Source: a virus. From it: a DNA stretch of 39,654 nt. Numbering within the stretch: position 1 is the first letter of the stretch; each line of letters starts with the position of its first letter. The notes beneath the pieces were generated by a model, which had not been told where the DNA came from, searched no databases, and saw only the letters and a list, made by a program, of their open reading frames with translations. The stretch spans positions 1-39,654 of IMG/VR virus record IMGVR_UViG_3300046777_000353. One strand, written 5' to 3'. The position numbers and the translations under genes were made by a program. Of the stretch, positions 4,817 through 11,387 are shown piece by piece.

Positions 4817-5020
4817 ATGTTAAAAATAAATGGGTACGAAGTACCTGCTCACGTTAGTCATAGTCAGATAACTACGTGGTCATCTTGTGGTCACAAGTAT
4901 TTCTTAAACAAAATTGCTAACGTACCTGAAGGTGGTACTTGGTGGTTAGTTGGTGGCAGTAGCGTACACGAAGCAACTGAAGCCTATGACCGTGCACTAT
5001 GGGAACGTGAGGGTAGATAA
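4817..5020 (+). CDS. Cas4/RecB-like nuclease, N-terminal half (split gene)
   Basis: The product is 67 aa. It matches the beginning of the PD-(D/E)XK exonucleases of the Cas4/RecB type common in actinobacteriophages: HVSHSQITTWSSCGHKYFL (12-30), where C24 is the first cysteine of the iron-sulfur cluster, then VGGSSVHEATEAYDRA (45-60) with H51. In relatives this continues directly into the catalytic domain in one chain of roughly 280-300 aa. Here it stops after EREGR; the catalytic part resumes at 5234 after an unrelated 73 aa gene. The two halves must assemble if the enzyme is active. The ribosome-binding site is weak (GTAAGGTG), with GTTTAAAC right before the ATG. Confidence 0.7.
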   Translation: MLKINGYEVPAHVSHSQITTWSSCGHKYFLNKIANVPEGGTWWLVGGSSVHEATEAYDRALWEREGR

Positions 5021-5241
5021 TGATTGCAATAGGTGGACCATTTGATGGTAAAAATTATAGTGATGGTATTCCAAAAGAAACTCTAACTATCCTTGACCCA
5101 TACATTGTAGATGGTGAAGTACATTTAGCAAGATACCGTAGACTTGAAGACAGTTGGGTTTACATAGAGGTTGACCCTATGCCTGGAGACTTGTACGAAA
5201 TTGCTACTATTAAAGATGTAACAGAGGTAGATAATGGCTAA
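5020..5241 (+). CDS. Small GGPFDGK protein inserted between nuclease halves
   Basis: The product is 73 aa, beginning MIAIGGPFDGKNYSDGIPKE and including HLARYRRLEDSWVYIE. Small phage proteins starting with a GGPFDG motif and ending with a Y-rich strand are widespread but uncharacterised. The gene starts in a TAATG overlap with the N-terminal nuclease half and overlaps the C-terminal half by eight bases. Near-identical sequences GAGGGTAGATAATG (5009-5022) and GAGGTAGATAATG (5224-5236) mark its two ends, which suggests that the cassette arrived as an insertion. Confidence 0.65.
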   Translation: MIAIGGPFDGKNYSDGIPKETLTILDPYIVDGEVHLARYRRLEDSWVYIEVDPMPGDLYEIATIKDVTEVDNG

Positions 5242-5887
5242 AGTTAAAGCAAAACAATTAGAAGCAAATGATTATTGGTTAGAAGCGTGGGAACGTTTAA
5301 CTAACAGACAGATAGACGCAACAGGTCAGAAGCCTGACACTTGGCGAGCAGGTGGACGTGCAACTAAAGACTATCCAGACAGAGAGAACGGTGACTGGTG
5401 GGCTAAGCACGGCGTTGGTATGGTGCAGAACTGGATTGATTGGCGTGACCAAGACCATCACGGGCTATCACTATGGGTTACACCTGAAGGTGTACCTGCC
5501 ATTGAACTAGGTTTAAACATTGAACTTGGTGGTGTGCCAGTTAAGATGGCACTAGACCGTGTGATGGTTAACCCATTAGATGAACTCATTGTAGTTGACT
5601 TAAAGACTGGCAAGAGTACACCATCATCAGACTTTCAGTTGGGTATGTATGCCGTAGGTATGGAGATTACCTTTGGTGTACGTCCGCAGTATGGTACGTA
5701 TTGGTCTGCACGTGAGGGTTTAACTACTGAACTAATTAACCTAGACAAGTGGACTATTGAACGTGCAACTGAAGTAGTTGTAATGTTTGACAACGCACGC
5801 AAGGCTGGTATCTTTGTACCAAACTTTGACCACTGTAAGATGTGTAACTATACTAGTGTTTGTAAATATCAGGGAGGTGAAATGTAA
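5234..5887 (+). CDS. Cas4/RecB-like nuclease, catalytic half (split gene)
   Basis: The product is 217 aa. It carries the catalytic signature of PD-(D/E)XK exonucleases: D108 in MALDRV, D122-L-K124 in IVVDLKTGK and Q135-x3-Y139 in FQLGMY. The cluster cysteines C201, C204 and C210 follow (HCKMCNYTSVC). The fourth cysteine and the N-terminal helix are supplied by the separate 67 aa protein at 4817. Such nucleases process double-strand ends in recombination. The start ATG overlaps the inserted gene and follows GAGGTAGATA. A GTTTAAAC palindrome occurs at 5511 within the gene. Confidence 0.75.
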   Translation: MAKVKAKQLEANDYWLEAWERLTNRQIDATGQKPDTWRAGGRATKDYPDRENGDWWAKHGVGMVQNWIDWRDQDHHGLSLWVTPEGVPAIELGLNIELGGVPVKMALDRVMVNPLDELIVVDLKTGKSTPSSDFQLGMYAVGMEITFGVRPQYGTYWSAREGLTTELINLDKWTIERATEVVVMFDNARKAGIFVPNFDHCKMCNYTSVCKYQGGEM

Positions 5888-6063
5888 TGTTCGTTACTAA
5901 GAAAAGATACAACGACCTATACACAGAGTACAAGAGGATGTTAAATAATAACGTTGAACTTGTACAAATCATTTGTGATTCAGATGAATACATCAAAGAG
6001 TTAGAAGAAAAACTAACAAAGAAAAAAGTTGCGAAGAAAGCAACTAAGAAAGTGAGTAAGTAA
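5887..6063 (+). CDS. Small coiled-coil protein with Lys-rich tail
   Basis: The product is 58 aa. A helical heptad-like region (MFVTKKRYNDLYTEYKRML to EYIKELEEKL) is followed by a tail of lysine, alanine and valine (TKKKVAKKATKKVSK) reminiscent of nucleic-acid-binding tails. It is coupled by TAATG overlaps to the nuclease half before it and to the zinc-ribbon gene after it. It may assist DNA processing, but no family is recognised. Confidence 0.6.
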   Translation: MFVTKKRYNDLYTEYKRMLNNNVELVQIICDSDEYIKELEEKLTKKKVAKKATKKVSK

Positions 6064-6497
6064 TGAGTGAGAAAAACTATGTTGTCAATGTCAAGACAAC
6101 AGCAGGTACAATCATCACTGTACGTGGTGATAGTGCAGAAGAACTAGCCAGTAACATCAATGGGCTAGTATCAGGTGGAGTTAATGACCACGTAGGTGCA
6201 TTAGAAGAATTGTTCTTGGGAAAAGGTAATGCACCTATCGTTAACTCTGCAGTAGCAACAGTTACCGAAGCACTAGGTGCAACCGTAGTATCAGAAACTA
6301 AGTTCGCACCTAAGACACCACCATCAGCACCTGCTGTAGGCGGTAAGACCTGTGTACACGGGGCTATGGTCAAGCGCACTGGCAACGGTGCAAAAGGTGA
6401 GTGGCGTGGATTCTTCTGTCCTACTCCGAAGGGTACAGAAGGTCAGTGCTCACCAGTGTTCGCTCGTCAGGGTTCCGCTGACTGGCAAAGTTTCTAG
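6063..6497 (+). CDS. Zinc-ribbon protein of the recombination cluster
   Basis: The product is 144 aa. The N-terminal ~45 residues look like a small beta-alpha fold (YVVNVKTTAGTIITVRGDSA, EELASNI). A Pro/Ala-rich linker follows, and the C-terminus holds a probable zinc site: C-x-H-G (CVHGAMVKRTG), then FFCPTPKG and QCSPVF. A CPHG-then-CP-PKG-QC pattern occurs in actinobacteriophage proteins located beside Cas4-like exonucleases and primases. It may bind single-stranded DNA or regulate the nuclease. Known function: none. Confidence 0.65.
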   Translation: MSEKNYVVNVKTTAGTIITVRGDSAEELASNINGLVSGGVNDHVGALEELFLGKGNAPIVNSAVATVTEALGATVVSETKFAPKTPPSAPAVGGKTCVHGAMVKRTGNGAKGEWRGFFCPTPKGTEGQCSPVFARQGSADWQSF

Positions 6498-6651
6498 TAT
6501 CCTAACTGTTACTAGAAAAATATAACTGAATATAGGGGAAGTTATGTATCTGACTTGAGGGAAGCAGGAAGGATACAGGGGTGTAGGTAACCAAGCCTAC
6601 GTGTGGTGCAAGTCCACACATCCCACGTTTAAACAACACAAGTGAGGATGA
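6498..6651 (+). promoter_or_regulatory. Structured leader upstream of the ATPase gene
   Basis: This 154-base gap can form several stems: GTATCCT (about 6497-6503) with AGGATAC, ATAACT with AGTTAT, GTAGG with CCTAC, and GTGTGG with CCACAC around a TGCAAGT loop. The GGTGCAAGTCC string and an upstream GGGAA resemble pieces of cobalamin riboswitches, but the B12 box and the later core are missing or out of order. A GTTTAAAC palindrome (6627-6634) lies between the last stem and the ribosome-binding site. It is probably a structured mRNA leader of unknown type. Confidence 0.4.
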
Positions 6652-7434
6652 ATGAAGACATTAAGACGCTCTGTTGGTAAGGCTGACATCGGTGGTGAAC
6701 CAATGCCAACTGTGTTTAGAACATTTGAAAACAATCAGATAGTTCTTAGACGCAGTGAGGTATCTGTTATTGCAGGTACACCTGGTGCTGGTAAATCTAC
6801 TCTTGCCTTAGCCTTAGCATTGCGTATTCAAATGCCTACGTTGTATGTGTCTGCAGATACCAATGCTCACACTATGGCTATGCGTTTGTATTCAATGATT
6901 GAAGGTGTATCACAATCAGATGCAGAGAAGATTATCTCTGACGACCCTGATAAGGCTAGAGAAAAACTAGCAATGGCTAGTCACATCTACTGGTCATTTG
7001 AATCTGCCCCATCACTAGGTGATTTAGATGATGAGGTTACCGCACTAGAAGAAATACTTGGTGACTCACCTGCACTGATAGTCATTGATAACCTAATGGA
7101 TATCTCAATGGATGGCGGAGATGAGTTCGGTAATATGCGAGCCGCTATGAAAGAATTAAAGTTCTTAGCCCGTGATACTAACGCTGCAGTTCTAGTACTA
7201 CACCACACCAAAGAAAGTTATGCTGGTAATCCTTGCCAACCTAGCCAAGCCTTACAGGGTATGGTTAACCAGTTACCTGCACTAGTACTTACAGTTGGAC
7301 AACAGGATGGATTACTAGGGGTAGCACCAGTTAAGAATCGTTATGGTAGGGCTGACCGCAGTGGTAACACTTGCTATTGGCTACAGTTCTCGCCAGAATA
7401 TATGTTCATTGCAGACTTAGAGGAAGCACGATGA
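6652..7434 (+). CDS. RecA/DnaB-like replicative ATPase (helicase-type)
   Basis: The product is 260 aa. It has a Walker A motif GTPGAGKST (42-50), a Walker B strand LIVIDN (142-147) and a HHTKE segment (184-188) like the sensor histidine of DnaB/KaiC proteins. VKNRYGR (near 228) supplies the Lys/Arg that act in trans in hexamers. It corresponds to the C-terminal motor of DnaB-like helicases without the N-terminal primase-binding domain, so it is probably the phage replication helicase or loader. AGTGAGGATGA precedes the ATG. A structured leader separates it from the upstream genes. Confidence 0.75.
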   Translation: MKTLRRSVGKADIGGEPMPTVFRTFENNQIVLRRSEVSVIAGTPGAGKSTLALALALRIQMPTLYVSADTNAHTMAMRLYSMIEGVSQSDAEKIISDDPDKAREKLAMASHIYWSFESAPSLGDLDDEVTALEEILGDSPALIVIDNLMDISMDGGDEFGNMRAAMKELKFLARDTNAAVLVLHHTKESYAGNPCQPSQALQGMVNQLPALVLTVGQQDGLLGVAPVKNRYGRADRSGNTCYWLQFSPEYMFIADLEEAR

Positions 7435-7526
7435 TAGATGAACTATGTAGGCACAAAGCAATCGTTGATAAGCCAACTAACTACACAGTATGTAGACTTT
7501 GCGGAGAGATTTTAGTAGGTAAATAA
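7431..7526 (+). CDS. Tiny zinc-binding peptide
   Basis: The product is 31 aa, MIDELCRHKAIVDKPTNYTV then CRLCGEILVGK. C6, H8 and C21-x2-C24 could hold one zinc ion, as in many tiny actinobacteriophage zinc knuckles. It overlaps the ATPase gene by four bases (ATGA) and couples to the next gene by TAATG. Its position between replication genes suggests a role with them; nothing more can be said. Confidence 0.5.
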   Translation: MIDELCRHKAIVDKPTNYTVCRLCGEILVGK

Positions 7527-7699
7527 TGGAACATCTTATTGAGTACAAAGAAATGCGTGAAGCAATAGCACGAGTGCGTGAGTTGCATTATGTAGATAAG
7601 TATGCAAATACAGAAGTTTGTCATATTTGCAATACAAGTAATGGCATTGCAATTCCATATCCTTGTGACACTATTAAAGCCCTAGATGGTGAGCAGTAG
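7526..7699 (+). CDS. Small zinc-finger protein
   Basis: The product is 57 aa. A helical N-terminus (MEHLIEYKEMREAIARVREL) is followed by CHICNTSNG and PYPCDTIKAL. C-x2-C plus a later PC-DTIKAL turn is a frequent small-protein signature in actinobacteriophages, probably a zinc knuckle. TAATG overlap upstream and TAGTG overlap downstream show tight translational coupling. Confidence 0.6.
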   Translation: MEHLIEYKEMREAIARVRELHYVDKYANTEVCHICNTSNGIAIPYPCDTIKALDGEQ

Positions 7700-7860
7700 T
7701 GTACATATTCTGGACTGTATTAGTTGCTATCTTCACCTTCATTGCAGGGTTTACCTACGGTAGGATGGTAGGTATCAACGCTATGTTGCAGTTAGGCTCA
7801 GAGATTTATCCGAACTTTAAAGACAAGTTAGTTAATCATATTATTAAAGGAAAGAAATGA
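7699..7860 (+). CDS. Small membrane protein
   Basis: The product is 53 aa from a GTG start overlapping the previous stop (TAGTG). Residues ~2-22 (YIFWTVLVAIFTFIAGFTYG) form one membrane helix; the rest is a short soluble tail ending in KGKK. The end overlaps the next gene by four bases. It is one of several tiny membrane proteins interspersed among early genes. Function unknown. Confidence 0.5.
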   Translation: MYIFWTVLVAIFTFIAGFTYGRMVGINAMLQLGSEIYPNFKDKLVNHIIKGKK

Positions 7861-8381
7861 CCGTACTTGCTGGACTAGTACACGATGGTAAAGTTTACAT
7901 TGGTGCTGACCGTGGTATGTCTGACGACAACTTTATCTCATCATCATTGACACCTAAGATACGTAAGATTGGTTCAATGTTAATTGCATACTCTGCATCA
8001 CGTGGCACTGGACAGTTGATGCACTTTGCTAATTACCCTGAGCCACGCACTGATAACCTTGAAGCGTACCTTCGTATTGATTTCTGTGAAGCAATACAGA
8101 AAGCATCAGAGTTATTTAAGATTGACATTAACACCAAAGAGAATGGTGCTGACATTTTAGTTGGTATCAAGGGTAGATTGTTTGACATCACTACAGAAGA
8201 TTGGTCAGTGTCTGAGTATGAGTATACGGCTCAAGGTTCTGGTTACGCTTACGCTATCGGTAGTCTTCACGCTACTAATAAGTTAGATATACCACCACGC
8301 ACTAGAGTTAAGATGGCAATAGAAGCATCTATCAAACATTCACCTGAGTGTGAAGCACCGATAGATATATTAAGTGTTTGA
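7857..8381 (+). CDS. Ntn-hydrolase, HslV/proteasome-beta-like
   Basis: The product is 174 aa. After Met1 comes T2 (MTVLAGLVHDGKVYIGADRG), the position of the catalytic N-terminal threonine in proteasome beta and HslV subunits, with the following GADRG loop (D18) as in that fold. A glycine-rich AQGSGYAYAIGS segment is also typical. Ntn-hydrolases of this type appear in some phages, where their targets are unknown. No partner ATPase such as HslU is present in the window, so it would act alone or with host unfoldases. It is coupled by ATGA to the previous gene. Confidence 0.65.
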   Translation: MTVLAGLVHDGKVYIGADRGMSDDNFISSSLTPKIRKIGSMLIAYSASRGTGQLMHFANYPEPRTDNLEAYLRIDFCEAIQKASELFKIDINTKENGADILVGIKGRLFDITTEDWSVSEYEYTAQGSGYAYAIGSLHATNKLDIPPRTRVKMAIEASIKHSPECEAPIDILSV

Positions 8382-8871
8382 CTATAGAACCGCTATGACC
8401 GAAGGTCACAAGTACGGTAGGTACATAGCAGACAAGTTAGAACTGGAAGGTATATCCTGCACAGTTCCTGACTTGTATTTAGTTGAATCAATGGAAGAGA
8501 TACCGCATATGACACAGACTGAAAAGGATATCATCATAGATAGAACTGGTGATTGTCTTGAGGTTAAGTCACGCAACATTGAGTTCACATCAATAGATGA
8601 TTTCCCTTGGGGTAACATCATTGTTGATACGGTATCTGGTTACAAGGCTAAGATGCAAAAGCCTATGGCTTATGTTATGGTCTCACAACCTACAGGTTGT
8701 GCGTTTGCTGTGATGAGTGACACTGAACAGCACTGGACAACAAAGCGTTTAAACGACAAACAACGTGGACACAGTGATAACTTCTACGTTGTAACTAGAG
8801 AACACTTTGTGTCGTTTGATTATTTAGTTAACGCTATTAAGGAAGAGGAACTACGATGGGTTGGTTTGTAA
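8374..8871 (+). CDS. Putative PD-(D/E)XK nuclease-like protein
   Basis: The product is 165 aa from a GTG overlapping the preceding stop by eight bases. EKDIIIDRTGDCLEVKSR (50-67) has the spacing of a restriction-fold active site, with D60 and E63-V-K65. The N-terminal helix (HKYGRYIADKLELEG) and the strand pattern fit the same fold. I cannot name a specific family, so nuclease activity is a moderate inference. Candidate roles are host DNA degradation or recombination. A GTTTAAAC palindrome (8747-8754) is read in frame as Arg-Leu-Asn. Confidence 0.5.
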   Translation: MFDYRTAMTEGHKYGRYIADKLELEGISCTVPDLYLVESMEEIPHMTQTEKDIIIDRTGDCLEVKSRNIEFTSIDDFPWGNIIVDTVSGYKAKMQKPMAYVMVSQPTGCAFAVMSDTEQHWTTKRLNDKQRGHSDNFYVVTREHFVSFDYLVNAIKEEELRWVGL

Positions 8872-8933
8872 TAGGTGTACTTGTGGGAATACTTGGCATA
8901 CTAATTTACCTTGACAGAGACGATTATCAGTGA
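8856..8933 (+). CDS. Tiny membrane peptide
   Basis: The product is 25 aa, MGWFVIGVLVGILGILIYLD plus RDDYQ. One hydrophobic helix fills almost the whole peptide. GGAAGAGG lies before the ATG, and the gene overlaps both the preceding nuclease-like gene and the GTG start of the next gene (GTGA). It may be a small membrane effector; function unknown. Confidence 0.45.
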   Translation: MGWFVIGVLVGILGILIYLDRDDYQ

Positions 8934-9265
8934 GCAAACAAAAACAAAAAGGTACTTCTGCGGAAACTGCAGTTGTCAAATGGTTACAAAGTAAAGGGCG
9001 TAAGGACGTAGAACGCCGTGCCCTGCACGGAACCAATGACCGTGGTGATATTGCTGGAATCCCCTGTGTTGTAATTGAAGTTAAGAATCACAAACAGATT
9101 AAACTATCTGAATGGTTGAAAGAGTTAGAGGTGGAGATGAAGAACGACAAGGCTGACACTGGTGTTATCATACACAAGAAGACTGGCACGACTGATGTTG
9201 GTCAGTGGTATGCAACTATGCCAGTTGAAGTATGGTTTAAACTATTGGAGGAAGCAGGTTACTAG
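8930..9265 (+). CDS. Holliday-junction-resolvase-like PD-(D/E)XK nuclease
   Basis: The product is 111 aa from a GTG start. MSKQKQKGTSAETAVVKWL carries the conserved Glu (E12) of the family, followed by RGDIAGIP (D40) and VVIEVKNHK (E50, K52), the E-D-ExK active site of small resolvase-type nucleases found in many mycobacteriophages. These resolve branched DNA during replication and packaging. It sits between a small membrane peptide and the primase genes and overlaps both neighbours (GTGA, TAGTG). Confidence 0.7.
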   Translation: MSKQKQKGTSAETAVVKWLQSKGRKDVERRALHGTNDRGDIAGIPCVVIEVKNHKQIKLSEWLKELEVEMKNDKADTGVIIHKKTGTTDVGQWYATMPVEVWFKLLEEAGY

Positions 9266-9633
9266 TGAAGCACAGCATCCTAGAAGTTCTCCAATACTAT
9301 GGAGTAAAGAACTTAAGGGAGTGTCACGGCTGGCAGAAGATGAAGTGTCCTATCCACGATGATAGTCACGCATCTGCAGGGGTGAACATAGACGATAACA
9401 TCTTTACGTGCCACGGTTGTGGAGTTAAAGGTGACACATATAAACTTATAATGGTTAAGGAAGGAATAAAATATAATGAGGCTATCAACTACGCAGAAAC
9501 AATCACTGGCAAAAGCCGTACAGAAATACAAGGGTTCAATCCATCTAGCGGAAGACTACCTAGCCAGGAGAGGGCTAACGCTGGAAGACGCAAATACAGC
9601 CCACCTAGGAGTCGTAGAACATCCTCTACCTAG
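9265..9633 (+). CDS. DNA primase, zinc-binding half (split gene)
   Basis: The product is 122 aa from a GTG start in a TAGTG overlap. Residues 20-60 contain the CHC2-type zinc finger of DnaG primases: C28-x2-H31 (MKCPIHDDSHAS) and C49-x2-C52 (TCHGCGVKGDTYKL). After about residue 85 the sequence turns Arg/Ser/Pro-rich and non-native in look, because it runs through the frame that encodes the TOPRIM half. That half lies one base ahead in a different frame from 9476, giving a 158-base overlap. It is either two polypeptides or a frameshift product. Confidence 0.75.
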   Translation: MKHSILEVLQYYGVKNLRECHGWQKMKCPIHDDSHASAGVNIDDNIFTCHGCGVKGDTYKLIMVKEGIKYNEAINYAETITGKSRTEIQGFNPSSGRLPSQERANAGRRKYSPPRSRRTSST

Positions 9634-10093
9634 CCACGAACAATACCGTGGTCGCTTAGTTATTCCATACCTCACACCTACTGGTGTGGTAGACATTCGG
9701 TTCCGTGCTATGGGTCCTGAAGAACCTAAGTATATGGGTTTGCCTGGTACTCACACACGGTTATATAATGTTACTGCATTACAACAAGCAGGAGATTTCA
9801 TTGCGGTCTGTGAAGGCGAGATTGATGCGCTTACTTTACATTATAAGTGTGGGATTCCTGCTGTTGGTGTTCCAGGTGCAACTGCGTGGAAGAAACATTA
9901 CACACGCATCCTCCAAGACTTTGAGAAGGTATATGTTTTTGCGGACGGTGACCAACCAGGGTCAGACTTCGCAAAGAACATCGCCAAAGAACTCCAATCA
10001 GTAATCACATTACAGATGCCAGAAGGCGAAGATGTTAACAGCCAGTTCCTACAACACGGATACGAATACTTCAGGGAAAAGGTAGCAGTATGA
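9476..10093 (+). CDS. DNA primase, TOPRIM catalytic half (split gene)
   Basis: The product is 205 aa. It has the TOPRIM signature of DnaG primases: E113 in VCEGEIDALTL and D157/D159 in VFADGDQPGSDFA, with the preceding YLARRGLT and GRLVIPYLTPTG segments of the catalytic core. The ATG at 9476 is preceded at 9457-9465 by AAGGAAGGA, so it can be translated on its own. The frame is +1 relative to the zinc-finger half. Primases of other actinobacteriophages are also sometimes in two adjacent genes. A single-base assembly error is the main alternative. Confidence 0.75.
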   Translation: MRLSTTQKQSLAKAVQKYKGSIHLAEDYLARRGLTLEDANTAHLGVVEHPLPSHEQYRGRLVIPYLTPTGVVDIRFRAMGPEEPKYMGLPGTHTRLYNVTALQQAGDFIAVCEGEIDALTLHYKCGIPAVGVPGATAWKKHYTRILQDFEKVYVFADGDQPGSDFAKNIAKELQSVITLQMPEGEDVNSQFLQHGYEYFREKVAV

Positions 10094-10644
10094 GACGTAA
10101 ACCAATATATGATTTAGACCTAATCATTAATGACATTGAAGATATATTTGAATGGCTAGAAGAATTACACTATGAAGTATACCAACTTAAGCAAGGAGGA
10201 AGTGGAGTTTCTGGTAAGGACGATAAGCGACCTGGGGTTTATAGTTCTTTCATTGAAGAACTCTACGGACGAGACATTAACTTTGACGGTAGCGAGAGCG
10301 GAATTAAGATGACTCCGTGGGATATCACTATGGAAATTATGGAAGAGTCTGGTGTGTTTGACTGGCGTGATGACGCACAAGATGTCTATGATTCCCTGTT
10401 TGAAATCCTTGTCAAGAAACAGAATGACTACGGTCCTGACAATGTGCGTAAGGCACCTGGTGGTCCACTAAATGGTTTGTCTGTACGTTTACACGACAAG
10501 ATAGCAAGGTTATCTAATCTCCTAGCAACAGGTGCTACACCTGAGAATGAATCCTTACGTGATACCTTTGTTGATATTGCGAACTATGGGGTTATTGGTA
10601 TTATGATATTAGATGACACATTCCCCAAGAGCAAGGATGCCTAG
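10090..10644 (+). CDS. DUF1599/Nmad1-like protein
   Basis: The product is 184 aa. The C-terminal half (NDYGPDNVRKAPGGPLNGLS, then RLHDKIARLSNLL, then ESLRDTFVDIANYGVIGIMI) matches the all-helical DUF1599, also called nucleotide-modification-associated domain 1. It is found in phages and linked by genomic context to modified-nucleotide metabolism. The first ~100 residues are acidic and helical and not recognised. The start overlaps the primase stop (ATGA). No base-modifying enzyme is recognisable elsewhere in the window, so the modification link is only suggestive. Confidence 0.65.
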   Translation: MRRKPIYDLDLIINDIEDIFEWLEELHYEVYQLKQGGSGVSGKDDKRPGVYSSFIEELYGRDINFDGSESGIKMTPWDITMEIMEESGVFDWRDDAQDVYDSLFEILVKKQNDYGPDNVRKAPGGPLNGLSVRLHDKIARLSNLLATGATPENESLRDTFVDIANYGVIGIMILDDTFPKSKDA

Positions 10645-11387
10645 TGAAGTTAATCGTATGTGTGTCAGACCTACAGGTGCCGTATCACGATAAACGTGCG
10701 GTCAAGAATCTAGCCTCATTCATTAAGTCAGTCAAGCCTGATACAGTTGTATCTGTTGGTGACGAGATGGACTTTCAAACTATCTCTCGTTGGGCACACG
10801 GTACTCCATTAGAGTATGAACGTACCATTGGACGTGACCGTGATACTACAGTTGAAGTACTTGAACAACTAAGAGTCAAGCACGTCATCCGTAGTAACCA
10901 TACTGACCGTTTGTTTAACACAGTTATGCTACGTGCACCTGGTTTAATTTCATTACCTGAACTTGAACTACCTAACTTCTTACGTATGCCTGACTTGGGC
11001 ATTACATATCACAGTAACCCATATAAACTAGCACCAGGCTGGTTACTTATGCACGGTGATGAAGGTAATGTGTCACAAAATGGTGGCACTACTGCACTTA
11101 ACCTAGCCAAGCGTACTGGTATGTCAGTTGTTTGCGGACATACACACCGTATGGGATTAACACATCACAGTGAAAGTTTTATGGGTAGACAAACACGTAC
11201 CATCTGGGGTATGGAAGTTGGTAACCTAATGGATGCTAAGCAAGCATCATACCTAAAGGGTGGCATCAGCAACTGGCAACAGGGCTTTGGTGTGCTATGG
11301 GTAGATGGTAAGAAGGTTACCCCACAAATTGTTCCGATTGACAAGAACGGAACGTTTACTTTCTTAGGTAAAATATGGGGCAAGTAA
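10644..11387 (+). CDS. Calcineurin-like metallophosphoesterase
   Basis: The product is 247 aa. The five motifs of the calcineurin-like superfamily are visible: SDLQVPYHD (8-16), GDEMD (39-43), SNHTDR (84-89), MHGDE (136-140) and GHTHR (165-169), which coordinate two metal ions. Substrates in phages range from nucleic acids to phosphoproteins, and none can be chosen here. It lies at the end of the replication cluster, so a nuclease role in DNA metabolism is likely. It starts with GTG in a TAGTG overlap. Confidence 0.8.
   Translation: MKLIVCVSDLQVPYHDKRAVKNLASFIKSVKPDTVVSVGDEMDFQTISRWAHGTPLEYERTIGRDRDTTVEVLEQLRVKHVIRSNHTDRLFNTVMLRAPGLISLPELELPNFLRMPDLGITYHSNPYKLAPGWLLMHGDEGNVSQNGGTTALNLAKRTGMSVVCGHTHRMGLTHHSESFMGRQTRTIWGMEVGNLMDAKQASYLKGGISNWQQGFGVLWVDGKKVTPQIVPIDKNGTFTFLGKIWGK

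Noticed and set aside
6600-6634. tRNA T-arm-like sequence TGTGG-TGCAAGT-CCACA
   Set aside because: No matching acceptor, D-arm or anticodon arm is present upstream, so it is not a tRNA.
6498-6634. Cobalamin riboswitch
   Set aside because: Only GGGAA and GGTGCAAGTCC resemble the consensus; the B12 box and the following core are missing or in the wrong order.
9705-10004. 99 aa alternate-frame ORF inside the TOPRIM gene
   Set aside because: It overlaps conserved catalytic sequence in another frame and has no family-like composition.
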